Shown piece by piece: positions 48,554 through 58,887 of a DNA stretch of 64,000 bases. The DNA is from Panorpa germanica (Eukaryota; Arthropoda; Insecta; Mecoptera; Panorpidae). The notes under the pieces are model-generated. The model was not told where the DNA came from and searched no databases. It saw nothing but the letters and a program-made list of their open reading frames with translations. The translations under genes were made by a program, and so were the position numbers. The DNA lies in NCBI GenBank assembly GCA_963678705.1, contig OY783210.1, positions 12,277,331-12,341,330 on the forward strand. The letters are read 5' to 3'. Position 1 is the first letter of the stretch. Each line of letters begins with the position of its first letter.

Positions 48554-49653
48554 TTACGCAGTAGAATTCATTTGTAGACTTGTTTCGTTTTTCCAGATAG
48601 GAAAACTATAGTTATTCCTCGAAGGGATTGTAGTGTGATTCCTAAAAATAAATTAATCAATTATTTTTTTAATTATTTTAATTAATTAGTTATGAGGGAC
48701 ACCGCAACGAAACTTTTTTTGTGACGTCTGCGGAGATTCGTTGTTAATGCTTCATTTCTTGATATTTATTTATGAAAATTTCACAAAGTATTCTTTAAAT
48801 GTTATTTTATCAGATAGTAATTATAGAAATATTTATATATTAACTGTGTCGTCAAAAAACATTATCGAAAATATGCTTTTTTTTGTATGGATTTGACCTT
48901 AACCCCCTGACTACGGTGTTTTCGAATTCGATGCCGGAACCAGACTTATATTATCTGAGTTTGCTTGGTATTAAGTTAAATTGATTATGTACATACATAA
49001 GGGATTTAAGCCACATATTATAGTAATATATCGAATTTTTCTAAATTGTAGTTTTGCACTTACTGATTTACGATGCTGATCATTACTGCTACATTCCTAA
49101 AAATAAGGAAAATAAATTTAATTAATACAGCACATAATTTTCTTTGCAATTAATCCTAAATACTTTGATGTTAGAGGCGCTATCACACTTGATCATGAAG
49201 GAGAGAATTTTTTAATGTTTATCAATACAAACTGCATCATAAAAGTATGGATCATATCAAAGTGCCGCCCTACTTTTTACTCGCGTCTATATCGTGAACA
49301 CGACTGTTATGTGCTTTGTATAGACAGCGGATCGGTGAGAGGTGAAAAAGATACAGAAATATAATATCCAGTGCAGTGGTGTATTGATAAACATTAAAGT
49401 AAAAGCTTTCTTTTAAAAAATACGAAACAAGTTAAATACATCCTGTTGTAAAAGTGGGCGCCATAGAAAAATGTTAACATTTAAAACAGCGAGCATTTCT
49501 TTACCGTATTGTTACTTTCACCACAAAATATGTTAGTTGAACATCTAATTACATAACTGAATAATAAATATCCACTACTCACCAAAATAAAACAACACAC
49601 ATTGCCATAAGTACAAATGATAGTATATATATAAGTGTAAGTCCATTTGCCAT
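48554..49653 (-). CDS. Small gene A: anchored peptide, 63 aa, three exons, three sequons
   Basis: Exons are 49653-49583 (71 nt, GTGAGT donor), 49096-49064 (33 nt, GTAAGT donor) and 48641-48554. All joins are in phase 2 and the frame is open from ATG to TAA. Exon 1 begins MANGLTLIYILSFVLM and stays hydrophobic to the split Trp. The micro-exon adds NVAVMISIVN. Exon 3 is hydrophilic (NHTTIPSRNNYSFPIW, then KNETSLQMNSTA) with three N-glycosylation sequons (NHT, NET, NST). This pattern suggests a signal-anchored or secreted glycopeptide with the tail outside the cell. The exon 3 length up to NST is the same as in gene C (24 codons). No known family is recognised. Confidence 0.62.
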
Positions 49654-49860
49654 TTTTCTTGTTTGTTAAAAATTACTAATATTAAAATATAATCCTTCTG
49701 TTATAAGACTTGATAGCAGCTGTTGACGGTATGGTTCAATTCTTTCTGAATTTGTTTACGATTTTGTAAATGAACGAGGGTCACAATAGCATTCCTCTTA
49801 TCAGCAAATATTTAAGAATATTTTCTATTGTCTATTATTCAATACTTGTTCAACAAAATA
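49654..49860 (-). promoter_or_regulatory. Conserved 5' flank/leader of gene A
   Basis: It shares GAGGAATGCTATTGTGACCC, TCGTAAACAAATTCAGA and CTTATAACAGAAGGATTATA with gene D at about 85% identity, and more weakly with B and C. The likeness stops at the ATG, where the coding parts diverge sharply. Confidence 0.55.
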
Positions 49861-49944
49861 AGTCGCAGAACGTAATATAGCAAGCCCATCGTCTTATAGA
49901 TGATTTTCAAAATTTTCGCGATATATAGATTTCTTCACATATAA

Positions 49945-50583
49945 TGCCGGCTTTACACCAGATAGACAGTTGCATAAAACTGCAACAAAAAGTTGTTTTT
50001 TTTTAAAAGTTGTATCAATGTTTACACCAAATAAGACATTTTGTACAACATTTTTATCATTTATTGCATTTATTGCAGTTCTTTGCAAAAAAGATCAAAG
50101 GAAACACAGTTGCCTTGTTTTTAGGCCCTTCGCACATGATCGCAAACGCGAACCCTGAATCATGATGGTGAACAGCATGAGCAGAGATGTGCACACACAC
50201 TTTTCAAAAGTATTTCCCTATTATGCTATTGTTAAAAATTCTATAGAGTAACGAATCATTGCTCGACATTGAAAACTTCGAGTTTTCAATCAGACTCGTG
50301 TGTGAACGGCCTTAGTCTATTTGGTTTGAATTTGCAGTTTTAGTTTCTGTATACATTTGCACTTCGCCTCGCAGTCGATTCAAGAGAGGGTAAACATGAA
50401 ATGAATATACTTTTATCTCTTTCTATCCAAACAAGTATAGTATCATCATATTGTAATCTAAAAAATATCTTCTTATAAAGTTGTAAAAACTGTCTAGTTG
50501 GTGTAAACATTGATACAACTTTAAAAAAAAAACAATTTTTTGTTGCAGTTTTATGCAATTGTCTATCTGGTGTTAAACCGGCA
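49945..50583. mobile_element. Long-TIR element, 639 bp, flanked by TAA
   Basis: The arms are about 105 bp long, beginning TGCCGG(C/T)TTTA..ACACC and sharing ACTGCAACAAAAA.TTGTT and GTTGTATCAATGTTTACACC. TAA lies at both outer edges (49942-49944, 50584-50586). Three-bp TWA duplications are typical of PIF/Harbinger, so that is my tentative class. A second, shorter inverted pair (TAGGCCCTTCGCACATGA / TAAGGCCGTTCACACACGA) at 50122-50314 suggests another element nested inside. No transposase. Confidence 0.7.
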
Positions 50584-50586
50584 TAA

Positions 50587-51555
50587 CAGTTTACTGCAGA
50601 TCCAACTTAAAGCAGTATTACAATGTTGCATTTCTGGACGCTTAGCAAAGCTCCTTATTATTCTCAATATTGTTATTGTCACCAAGTCAACAAAGGAAAT
50701 CAAAGCAGAGAGAAATAATCGTTTCACACGACAAATCCCCTACAGTAAGTTTGGCAAAGTCGAACTGGAACTGCAATATCCATTGACCATTGTTTGCAAT
50801 CAGATTCTTTACTTTGTAGTTTGGTTTTTCCTCCACCATACCATACTAGACCAGAACATCTAAACTGTCTTACATAACATATTTATGGTCGAATTTAGGA
50901 GAGACCTGAGTAACGTATCACAATTTATACAATTCTTATTTTGATATGTACATAAACTTAGAACATTTCTCAACAGCGTGTTTTACAAAAATAGCATTCG
51001 GTTTTATGTGTGTGTGTGTGTCGATACTTTTTGTTGCAACTCTCTGTTTTATACAAAACGAACAAGATTTATGCAGCAAACGCAGACAAGTCATCGATTT
51101 AGTATTACTACAGGTAACGCTAGATAAAGCAAGGTAAACTGCAGACTGCACTATATTGTCATTGCTACCAATAAAAGGGAACGAAGTGAAGATCTTATCA
51201 AGGCTAAACACGGAACGCTAACGGAACATTTTGAGAATGGTATTAACCGAAATTAATAAGAACAAAAGAATTTACACTAATCGAAAATTAATGTCTAGAG
51301 AAAATCTAATTACAAGCCAGACTGTTCAAATTTTGTTGGATTTTGTCGAAAACTTATGCCTCAGGAATATCCAGTTAAATTATTATTCCAATATTCTGAA
51401 ATTTAATTGAGGTACATGACTGTAAATGAGGTACATACATAAATCAGCCGAAGTAATTTCAATTGAAAGTGCTACAGATTTTTCAATTAGGAATCCATTG
51501 ATTTTTAATAGGAGTAAATACCATTTAAGTAAAGCAATAACTTGACAAGTGTTAT
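50587..51555. other. Intergenic, nothing firmly recognised
   Basis: Frames of 91-107 aa occur on both strands (50540-50863, 50936-51211), but they lack motifs and overlap each other or the preceding element. A short GT run is at 51008-51020. Confidence 0.4.
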
Positions 51556-51690
51556 TCAGACTCTGATCCATCGAAACAATGATTTATCAACGCACGAAAT
51601 TCAGATTTTTCTGTTGTTTTGAAAACTACAAAAATAACTGCATCTCATAAACTAATTGTCAGAATGTCAAAATTTTGTTCTATAGTGGAT
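51556..51690 (-). pseudogene. Mariner transposase N-terminal scrap
   Basis: The reverse complement reads VFKTTEKSEFRALINHCF, the start of the mariner helix-turn-helix as in the 38.3- and 63.7-kb copies. Nothing downstream is preserved. Confidence 0.6.
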
Positions 51691-51919
51691 ATATATATAT
51701 ATACATTAATAAGGGAATAGTGTACCAGTAGAGAGTATAATTTTATAATTTGTTTTACTTAAAGATGACCACATGAGGGGTGTCGAAAGCTGCTAGTATC
51801 TTTTTATAATAAAGTTAAGTTTTCTATAATAGAAGGGTTGTCTTATTGAACACATACCTAGTAATTGGATGGAGATTCTATAACCTTACCTAAGATGATT
51901 GTATATATATATATATATA

Positions 51920-52630
51920 CTAAAGTTTACCCCCGTCGCAAGCGACGACTGTCTTTTGTATGTGAATTGAAATTAATTTCAAATTTTAATTCCATTTTTA
52001 AATTGGAATATCAAACTCGTTCTATATAAATTTTACATATAAAAACAAATAATTTTTCATATAAACCGAATAAAAAAATTAAAAATATTTTCAATTTATT
52101 CGTTATTTGACCAACTTTTTTTTAAAATTTTGGGATTTTTTCTTCGATTTGCAAATTAGGTACCAAAGCTGTCTATATATAAAAATTTCAGCTTTTTAGC
52201 ACAATTTTTACCTTCGACAGAAACAGCCCCCGTGCCCCCAAATAATTTTTTTTTTTTTTAATATGATATTCAATTATTACAGAATCCAAAATTTGAGCTT
52301 TCTCCAAAGTTTCTTACAGGGCCCCCTAAATTTCTTAGGGCCCCTTTTAATAAATTTTAAAATGCTATGTTTTGAAGTATATTTGCTTTCAGTAGCGTAA
52401 TACACGTGCAAAATTTCACCTTTCTATCTTTTACGAAGACAAAGTTATACAGCAAAAAAGGGCCCACTTTTTTTCTGGTTTTTCCAAAGTTACGGATTTC
52501 CAGGAAATTCAGGAAAAAATCCGCGGACGCCAAAAGCCTTAGAATTTTTTTCACTACGAAATAAGAAATTTTCCAAAATTCAGTACCAAACATATAAGAA
52601 TATAAGTATACACTTGGAACATTATAATAT
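51920..52630 (+). repeat. Solitary copy of the hairpin-headed repeat
   Basis: It begins TTTACCCCCGTCGCAAGCGACG-like (palindrome intact) right after an (AT)n run, and ends ACTTGGAACATTATAATAT. The internal order of blocks is the same as in the 34.2-37.6 kb array, but it is more diverged and about 100 bp shorter. It shows that the unit also moves alone, and that it inserts next to AT repeats. Confidence 0.82.
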
Positions 52631-53174
52631 CCCGATATATGTCATAACTAGTAATCTTCGAATTAAGTTAAAATATTGAATGACACTGAATTTTGTGTAT
52701 GTGCTTAACTTCGTAACAACTTTTATTAAATTTAAAAAAAAAACTTATCAAAAACTGGTTCAATCTTCAATTATTTCCTTCCTACCTAATCAAACGACAT
52801 CATTTTAGAATTATATGAACGAGTATATACATATAGGTATACACATTTGTTAAAGATATTTGAAATAACTATAATAAATTGAATTTCCTTTCGAACAGAT
52901 GATATTCGATGCCGATGCTATTATTCCAAGGTCGTTGCCATGGCCCAAGCATCAGACAACCACCCCTCTACCCTCCTAACCCTCTGATGCGATCGTACCG
53001 TCACGAATGTACTTCCACTTCCCGTTGTGTTCCAATGTTCTGAACCGGAGACTTTGAGTCTAGACAAATAAATAAAGCGATTTGATTGAAAATTATGAGG
53101 TATGGTTTATCGCTTGAAATGGTAATGGTAAGAATGAACTCTGTGTCTGGTCTTGTCTGGTGATACGTTCACGT
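52631..53174. other. Intergenic, nothing recognised
   Basis: A GC-richer patch is at 52905-53060. No gene or element end. Confidence 0.45.
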
Positions 53175-53182
53175 CGTAATGC

Positions 53183-53352
53183 CAGGCCCGCATTTGAGGG
53201 AGAACAGGCGGGGCTGCCCCCACAATAGAAATAAAAGTAATAAATTTTTGAAAGACTTGACGAAAGGAAATTGTTCCTTTTATTCGGAAAATAATTAGGG
53301 GCCTCCGCTCCTACGTTGCCTCTGGGCCTCCACACCTCTAAATGCGGCACTG
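53183..53352 (-). mobile_element. hAT-type MITE, CAGGGCCTCATTT family, copy 2
   Basis: 170 bp with ends CAGGCCCGCATTTGAGG and (inverted) CAGTGCCGCATTTAGAGG. It is flanked on both sides by the exact octamer CGTAATGC (53175-53182, 53353-53360). The inside is the reverse complement of 28899-29081. This copy gives the clear boundaries for the family. Confidence 0.9.
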
Positions 53353-53479
53353 CGTAATGCAGTCTCTAGTCTGTAAAATTCAGCGTTTGTTGAGCTCCTG
53401 ACTGTTCACATAATATTGTCATTATTGTGATGACAGCTAACGTGATATTTATACTAACTTAGTGTAGATAGAATCCATA

Positions 53480-54396
53480 GGGGTCGGCGCTCGAAGTGTT
53501 ACCAATTTCACACTGCTGTAGCAAGCAAACGACTAATAGCAGTGCGCTCATTTTTTGACTAACGTTAGTCTGTTATTACTCTTACAAGCCTACAAGCAAA
53601 TCGTTTTACATTGCTGTTAAAAAAGTTATTGAAATGGAAGTCAAACGCAGTAGTGCTATTGCTTTGTATTTGGCTGGAAAATCGCAACCAGACATTGTTA
53701 ATGAACTCCGGCTTTTACATGTGAACAAAATGTTAGTGTATCAGATCGTTACACGTTACAATGATACTGGTAGCATCAAAAAACGCTATGGAGGCAGACA
53801 TCCAAAAACAACAACATCGCCAAAAATGGTTCGAAAAGTAAAGGCTATAATTCAAAGTAATCCAATACGTCTAGCAAGAGCAAAGGTGTTAAAACACTTG
53901 CACGTTGATGACGAACTTGAAAATTTGTTCTTTTCTGATGATATTTTTTTTATGGTTCGACAATATGTAAACAAACAAAACGATAGTGTATGATTAGAGT
54001 TTAGACCACTCGATTTTATTAAATAGCCCGTGAAACACAACGTTCTTTACAAGAACAAGTTCTCAGCTTAATTTGTTCACAACAATGGCCACCATATTCC
54101 CCGGACTTAAACCCAATTGATTTTTCCATATAGTCCATTGTAAAGGCCAAAGTATCAACAACAAAATATGAGACAGAAAATGAGAATGGGACAAAATACC
54201 ATCAGACCACATTCGTGCAGCGTGTAAAGTTTTCTTGGACAAACTCAATACTATTAACCGCGCTAAAGGTGGCTACGTCGAACAATAACATTTTATTTGA
54301 AATGTTCTTACGATATACTGAAGTTTTTAAATAAAAAAACCAAATTGATAAAATTACAGCATTTTTAATTGGTAACAGTTCGAGCGCCGAGCCCTC
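53480..54396 (+). mobile_element. maT-like DDxD transposon, 917 bp, defective
   Basis: The ends GGGGTCGGCGCTCGAAGTG and (inverted) GAGGGCTCGGCGCTCGAACTG continue in common to TTACCAATT. A TA dinucleotide lies outside each end (53478-53479 and 54397-54398), as in the IS630-Tc1-mariner superfamily. The inside holds a broken transposase (see next entry). Full elements of this type are about 1.3 kb, so roughly 400 bp are gone. Confidence 0.85.
53634..54288 (+). pseudogene. Broken DDxD transposase (maT/ITm-like)
   Basis: The N-terminal part (53634-53880) starts MEVKRSSAIALYLAGKSQ and has a helix-turn-helix (LVYQIVTRYNDTGSIKKRYG), then a GRHPKTTTSPKMVRKVK linker. A deletion follows. The frame picks up ENLFFSDDIFFMVRQYVNKQ, the segment with the first catalytic Asp in intact relatives (FSDEKIF), and stops at 53991-53993. 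A second remnant (about 54085-54288) has WPPYSPDLNPIDFSI with a third acidic residue that is Asp, hence DDxD rather than DDxE. It ends GGYVEQ and TAA. The segment with the second Asp is missing. The protein is dead; the class rests on the NPID motif and the TIR type. Confidence 0.8.
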
Positions 54397-54398
54397 TA

Positions 54399-55139
54399 TA
54401 TAGTATCGCATCAAATGCATTTACTTTTTTGTGATAAACGAAGTAACCACGTGGTTTCGAGAAAGCAGTTCAATATTTCAGTTAATTGCTTATAACATGG
54501 CGTAACACATCTTGTGTTACTTACGTAACACGACAACATCCATAAACATTCGGTTTGTATTGAAACATTTAATAAAATAAAGCAATTAAATAAAACACCA
54601 TTAAAATAATACGAAAATAACAACAACAGCAGCCACAAATTGTAAAACCGGCAAATAAACATTCTGTAACAAATACAAACAATATTATTTCATCGACTCA
54701 CTTCCTTCATAAATTTAATAGCGTGTTTTGTAAATATAGTAAACCAAGAAATGCCTTAGGTGTATATAGTGTTGCCTGGATATATTATTGCAGGGGTTTA
54801 ATTATAATAACCATGTACTAGGGTTGAGGAAATAAGGCATTCACTTGTAATTTGTCGCACGATATAGACGTAACGCGTGATTTCTAAGACTTAATATTGC
54901 CACATAGAATTGTGAATTAGTCAATATGTAGTTTATGATTTCTGTTCTTTGTATTAGTAAATAATAGAAAAATTGTTAGAGTTATTGATCGATGTATTAG
55001 TTTATAAAAGTCATTTTATTTAATGGATACAAGTAGTTGTAAATGTATTGTATTTTTAATTTATTAATTTAACATAAATGTTTTTAGATAAATTATTTAA
55101 CAACTATCTTAAAACTACATATTAAGTTTTATTTCACTT
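54399..55139. other. Intergenic, nothing recognised
   Basis: AT-rich, with no supported gene. Confidence 0.45.
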
Positions 55140-55500
55140 GTCATTTATTTCTCATCGCTTATTTCTAACTTTAATCATCCATTTTATTTCCTCTTTCTTC
55201 GCTGTAATATCTGTGTGAAATGTACTTCACTTTACACCTTTTCCCTGTAGCTACTGCCACACAATCCATATAATTTCTCTTCCTCTGTATATTCTTTTTG
55301 ATCATAATTCGCTGTATCTGGCATAGTACTTTGTTTCATCCTATACTGTTGTCGGACCTCTAGATATCTTTTATTTATTAATTTCTGTACCTTCCTTCTT
55401 TTCCCTATTAGTCTTATTATCTTTGTCACCGCTATCCCTCTTTCTTCATAATACCTTCTTCTCTCTTTTCTCCATCTTGTATTCCGTCCATTTCTGATTT
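55140..55500 (-). pseudogene. Possible degraded LINE coding segment
   Basis: The minus strand is purine-rich. A frame at 55429-55232 (KRRKVQKLINKRYLEV...) and a neighbouring frame with YARYSEL look like the linker before the C-terminal zinc knuckle of R1-type LINEs. No diagnostic motif remains, so this is tentative. Confidence 0.3.
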
Positions 55501-55774
55501 GTTCATTAACTACACTAAGTAGTTGTAAATGTTAATAGCAAATAATAAGTCTACTCTGATGACTCGTGCATTTTATTAATTGACCTTAAAGAACTAAAAT
55601 TGTCAATTCGATTTTCTAAATCGATTTGCTAAACACCGTTCAGGTTTATCTAACATAACAAAAGTTACTTCTTACGTAAACGATTTCATCTAATATACAA
55701 CGTCTTGTGACCTTACTGTATTTTAAAAAATAAATCAGTCCCTTTGCGTATCAGCATACTCATAAAACTTTTTA

Positions 55775-56430
55775 TATATATTATTATGATTTATTATATT
55801 AATTGTGTTCCTTTCGGCTTTACAATCTACATTATTATATTTCTTAATGCATTTCATATAAATTCAAAGTTAAAACTAAACTTAAACTATTCTAGACTAT
55901 TACTACTTTGAATAGTACTTTCTGTTTCTTCTTTTCTTGATCCTCTCTCTTCATGTCCCCTACTCCTCCTTTATTCACACCGTTTCCTGCTTCTCCTTCC
56001 TTATTGCCTGTATCTTCATCTATCACCTCTTGCCTTCCTTGTCTCCTCTCGACAAACCCTCTATTATCTTTTCACTATCCTTCCTGCCTTCTCTCTTCGT
56101 TTTCACTTCTCCACTTATGTCTATTACAGGCATAAACGCTCTATCTTTACTGTTTCCTCTTGACTCTCTTACTTTACTATTTCTTCTTGACTCTCTTCCT
56201 TTACTATTTTATTATTGTCTCTATCTCCGTCATCCACCTCTTGTCCTTATCTCCTTTCCGAAAATCCTCTTTTTTTCTGGACTGAAGTTTAACTGTTTCC
56301 TCGCTACTTCTTTCTTTCTCCAGCTTCCCTTCACTGCCTCTTTTAGTTGTTCCTCTCTCTTCATGTTCCTTATGCAACCCAGCTACGAGCTTATTTATTG
56401 TCCTGTTTTTTCTTTCCTTTTTTCATAAAA
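55775..56430 (-). repeat. R1-like LINE (family alpha) 3' end, minus strand
   Basis: In reverse complement it begins with AAAACAGGACAATAAATAAG (the same words as at 18.3 kb). It then runs through a purine-rich stretch with an internal duplication (AGTAAAGGAAGAGAGTCAAG twice in variants), and ends with the GCCGAAAGGAACACAATTAA tail. It is nearly identical to 14.85-15.3 kb over their shared part. The plus-strand 163-aa frame here is an antisense shadow. Confidence 0.7.
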
Positions 56431-56594
56431 CTTCTTATAACCATATTCTTAAGTGTTATGGAATCTTAAGAACCCTGTTTTAGATGACACAGTGGGCATT
56501 GACAGTTGATGCTGACTACTGTGTCTTAGGGTTCGATCACAGTACTAAAATTATATTCTTTGGATTTCTTTGTTATCAAGCTAAACTGAATATG
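56431..56594. other. Short spacer
   Basis: No feature seen between the alpha and delta LINE ends. Confidence 0.4.
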
Positions 56595-56750
56595 TATGTA
56601 CATAATCATAAACTTATGAGGCAACGGTGTAGGTCATATATATGAGACAACGATACCACAAAAACTACGAACATAATATGAGGTTGTCAATATGATAATA
56701 GAACTCAGCATCGGAAATAGACCTACGTTAAATAAATTAAATGAAAGAAA
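56595..56750 (+). repeat. LINE 3' end (family delta) fragment
   Basis: It has ATCATAAACTTATGAGGCAA, GGTGTAGGTCATATATATGA and ends CCTACGTTAAATAAATTAAA, as at 25.87 kb and inverted at 61 kb. Confidence 0.6.
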
Positions 56751-57690
56751 AAATCATCGATTTAATATATAATTTGTTACTAGTATAAGTTAATAAATAT
56801 TTTTGTTAATGAAACGTGTGCCCTTAATTTACATATCTGTAATTCATTTCTACAAATAACCAAGTACCAGCAGCAACAGCAACAGTATATTGTTTATTAA
56901 TACCCCGCTACAATTATGCAAATATTTTCTCGTATATAATTTCTGCTAGCGGCGTTGGTGCATTTTATCTCATACATTTTTTTCGAATAAATAATATACA
57001 ATTAGCTTTTTATCTTTTTATTTTCCACAAAATGTGCAACAGGTTACTTTTTAATACATAATGTACGGGTAGCATTGGTTTGAAATTGTAAAAATAATGT
57101 GTTTAATAAAAATAGAAATCAATAACCATGTAAAAGTGTAATTATTCGTGTTTACTTCGGTTTAAGTCAGATAACGTTAAAGCCTCATTCCCACTTACTC
57201 CTTTTGATATTAAATTTACGATTTTATTTAATATTTCAATCTAGATTTCAGGTTGGCATTCCTTATCGCATTCGTGTTTTAATTTGAGTTTAGTTTATTT
57301 ATTTAGTGCACATGGATCGTTAGTAATATAAATTATGACAGTTCGAAAATTGAATGTGTAGTAATTAAAATTGCAATAGAAATTGTTTTTGCTACTTTAT
57401 TTATGACAAACTGATATTGAAATTCTATTAAAAACTAAATCCTACTGCATTTTGAGAGATTGTCACATTTTCTTATAATTCTTTCAAATTATTAATAGAC
57501 TTTTTGGCTAAATTGATAACTTTAGTAAATTTATTTTAAGGACGAAATGAAAACTGGTGCTTGTCACATGTTCGCTATTATATATTCTAACATAAAATGT
57601 ATTAGTTTTAATTTATCTCATTGATTGTAATATAACAATTTTGTGTTTAGTAGATTTGTTTATTAATATGGTTGGTAAAAAGTGCATTGC
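56751..57690. other. Intergenic, nothing recognised
   Basis: AT-rich, without gene-like frames or element ends. A short CAG-rich run is at 56870-56885. Confidence 0.45.
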
Positions 57691-57698
57691 TCCGCTGT

Positions 57699-58189
57699 CA
57701 GGGTACTATCACTTAGTGTAAAATTCATCACTGTCGCTTTAGGCGCCCTTAGTCCGCCATTTTTGGAATAGTGAACTAAGATGCTCGGCGACTTAACATT
57801 TGAAGGGAATGAAGGGTGAAGGGAGTGCACTGAGCTAACGTTCAGTGCAGTTCAGTAATACCACATATTAAAACGTAATATTTTTGTATAGTACTAAACA
57901 AAATATAGTACTAAAGTATAGTACTAAGTAAGTACTTTACTTAGTACTACGTAGTAAGTATAGTACTTTTGTATAGTACTAAACAAATAATTGTATACAA
58001 AGTGATACAAAGCATAACACAAAATAAAACTATAATATTAATATATATTTATGTATATATATAAATATTATGTTTTAATATGTGGTATTATTTAGTATGT
58101 GGAGCATCTTAGTTCACTATTCCAAAAATGGCGGACTGAGGGCGCCTAAAGCGACATTGATGAATTGTACACTAAGTGATAGTACCCTG
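57699..58189. mobile_element. hAT MITE, 491 bp, with 85-bp inverted ends
   Basis: It starts CAGGGTACTATCACTTAGTG. The right end is its near-exact inverse through TTTAGGCGCCCT and GCCATTTTTGGAATAGTG to about 85 bp. The flanking octamer is TCCGCTGT on both sides (57691-57698, 58190-58197). The middle has repeated TAGTACTAA / TTAGTACTA palindromes at 57885-57985. CAGGG ends and an 8-bp duplication put it in hAT. Nearly identical arms and a perfect duplication suggest a fairly recent insertion. Confidence 0.93.
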
Positions 58190-58197
58190 TCCGCTGT

Positions 58198-58879
58198 GTA
58201 CAGCATGATAGCAACTAAAATTTTTTAAACCACGCTACCTACCGTTGCGCTCCTCTTCTCGCAGTATCGCACTATCTCATTCGCACTTGAAATACTCGTT
58301 TGTGCTTCACATTCATACGCTCGGCTCACGCGTCAACTGTAAACACACAATTCATACTAATATTGACAATATGCCAACGTGAAAACACAAACAAAAGTCG
58401 GAAACTCGGATGAGCAGAAATGTTCCACGTTCCCAGTAGGGAGTTCGAGTTCTTTTTAACCACGGAGTGTTTTGCCGTGTTTTGTATATTTTTGCAGTTG
58501 GGTTCATTTACCGTCAGCTTTATTTTATTTCATGGAAAATGTTTTATTTGAACTATTTTAGAACAAAGCTTTAAACAAATAGTAAACAAACTATATACGA
58601 CTACGTGTAAATATCTAAACCATGATTCTGCTGCGCGCAAATATTGATGTTCATGGAAATGTCCCTCAATAGTAAATAATTATTGTTCTTTTTTCAATCA
58701 TTTGATAGTTTTAGCACTTAAAACAATATAAACATTTATAATACGTAATTTATAATTTATAAATACGAGAATGGGTATTTAAAGTAAGGAGATTTGATTA
58801 GATTCATTGATAAATCAATAAATCTCTTCTATGAATTGTCATCTTCTTTATACAACAGAGTACGAAACGATCCATGAAC
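58198..58879. other. Intergenic; one LINE tail
   Basis: The beta-LINE 3' tail (minus) lies at about 58705-58775 (TTTTAGCACTTAAAACAATA). A GC-richer patch is at 58230-58340. No gene. Confidence 0.45.
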
Positions 58880-58887
58880 ATGCTAGC

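Noticed and set aside
50540-50863. 107-aa plus-strand frame
   Set aside because: It begins inside the right arm of a TIR element and has no motif; the opposite strand and neighbouring frames are equally open.
56520-56560. GGGTTCGATCA as a tRNA or SINE B-box
   Set aside because: No A-box at the right distance upstream and no cloverleaf.
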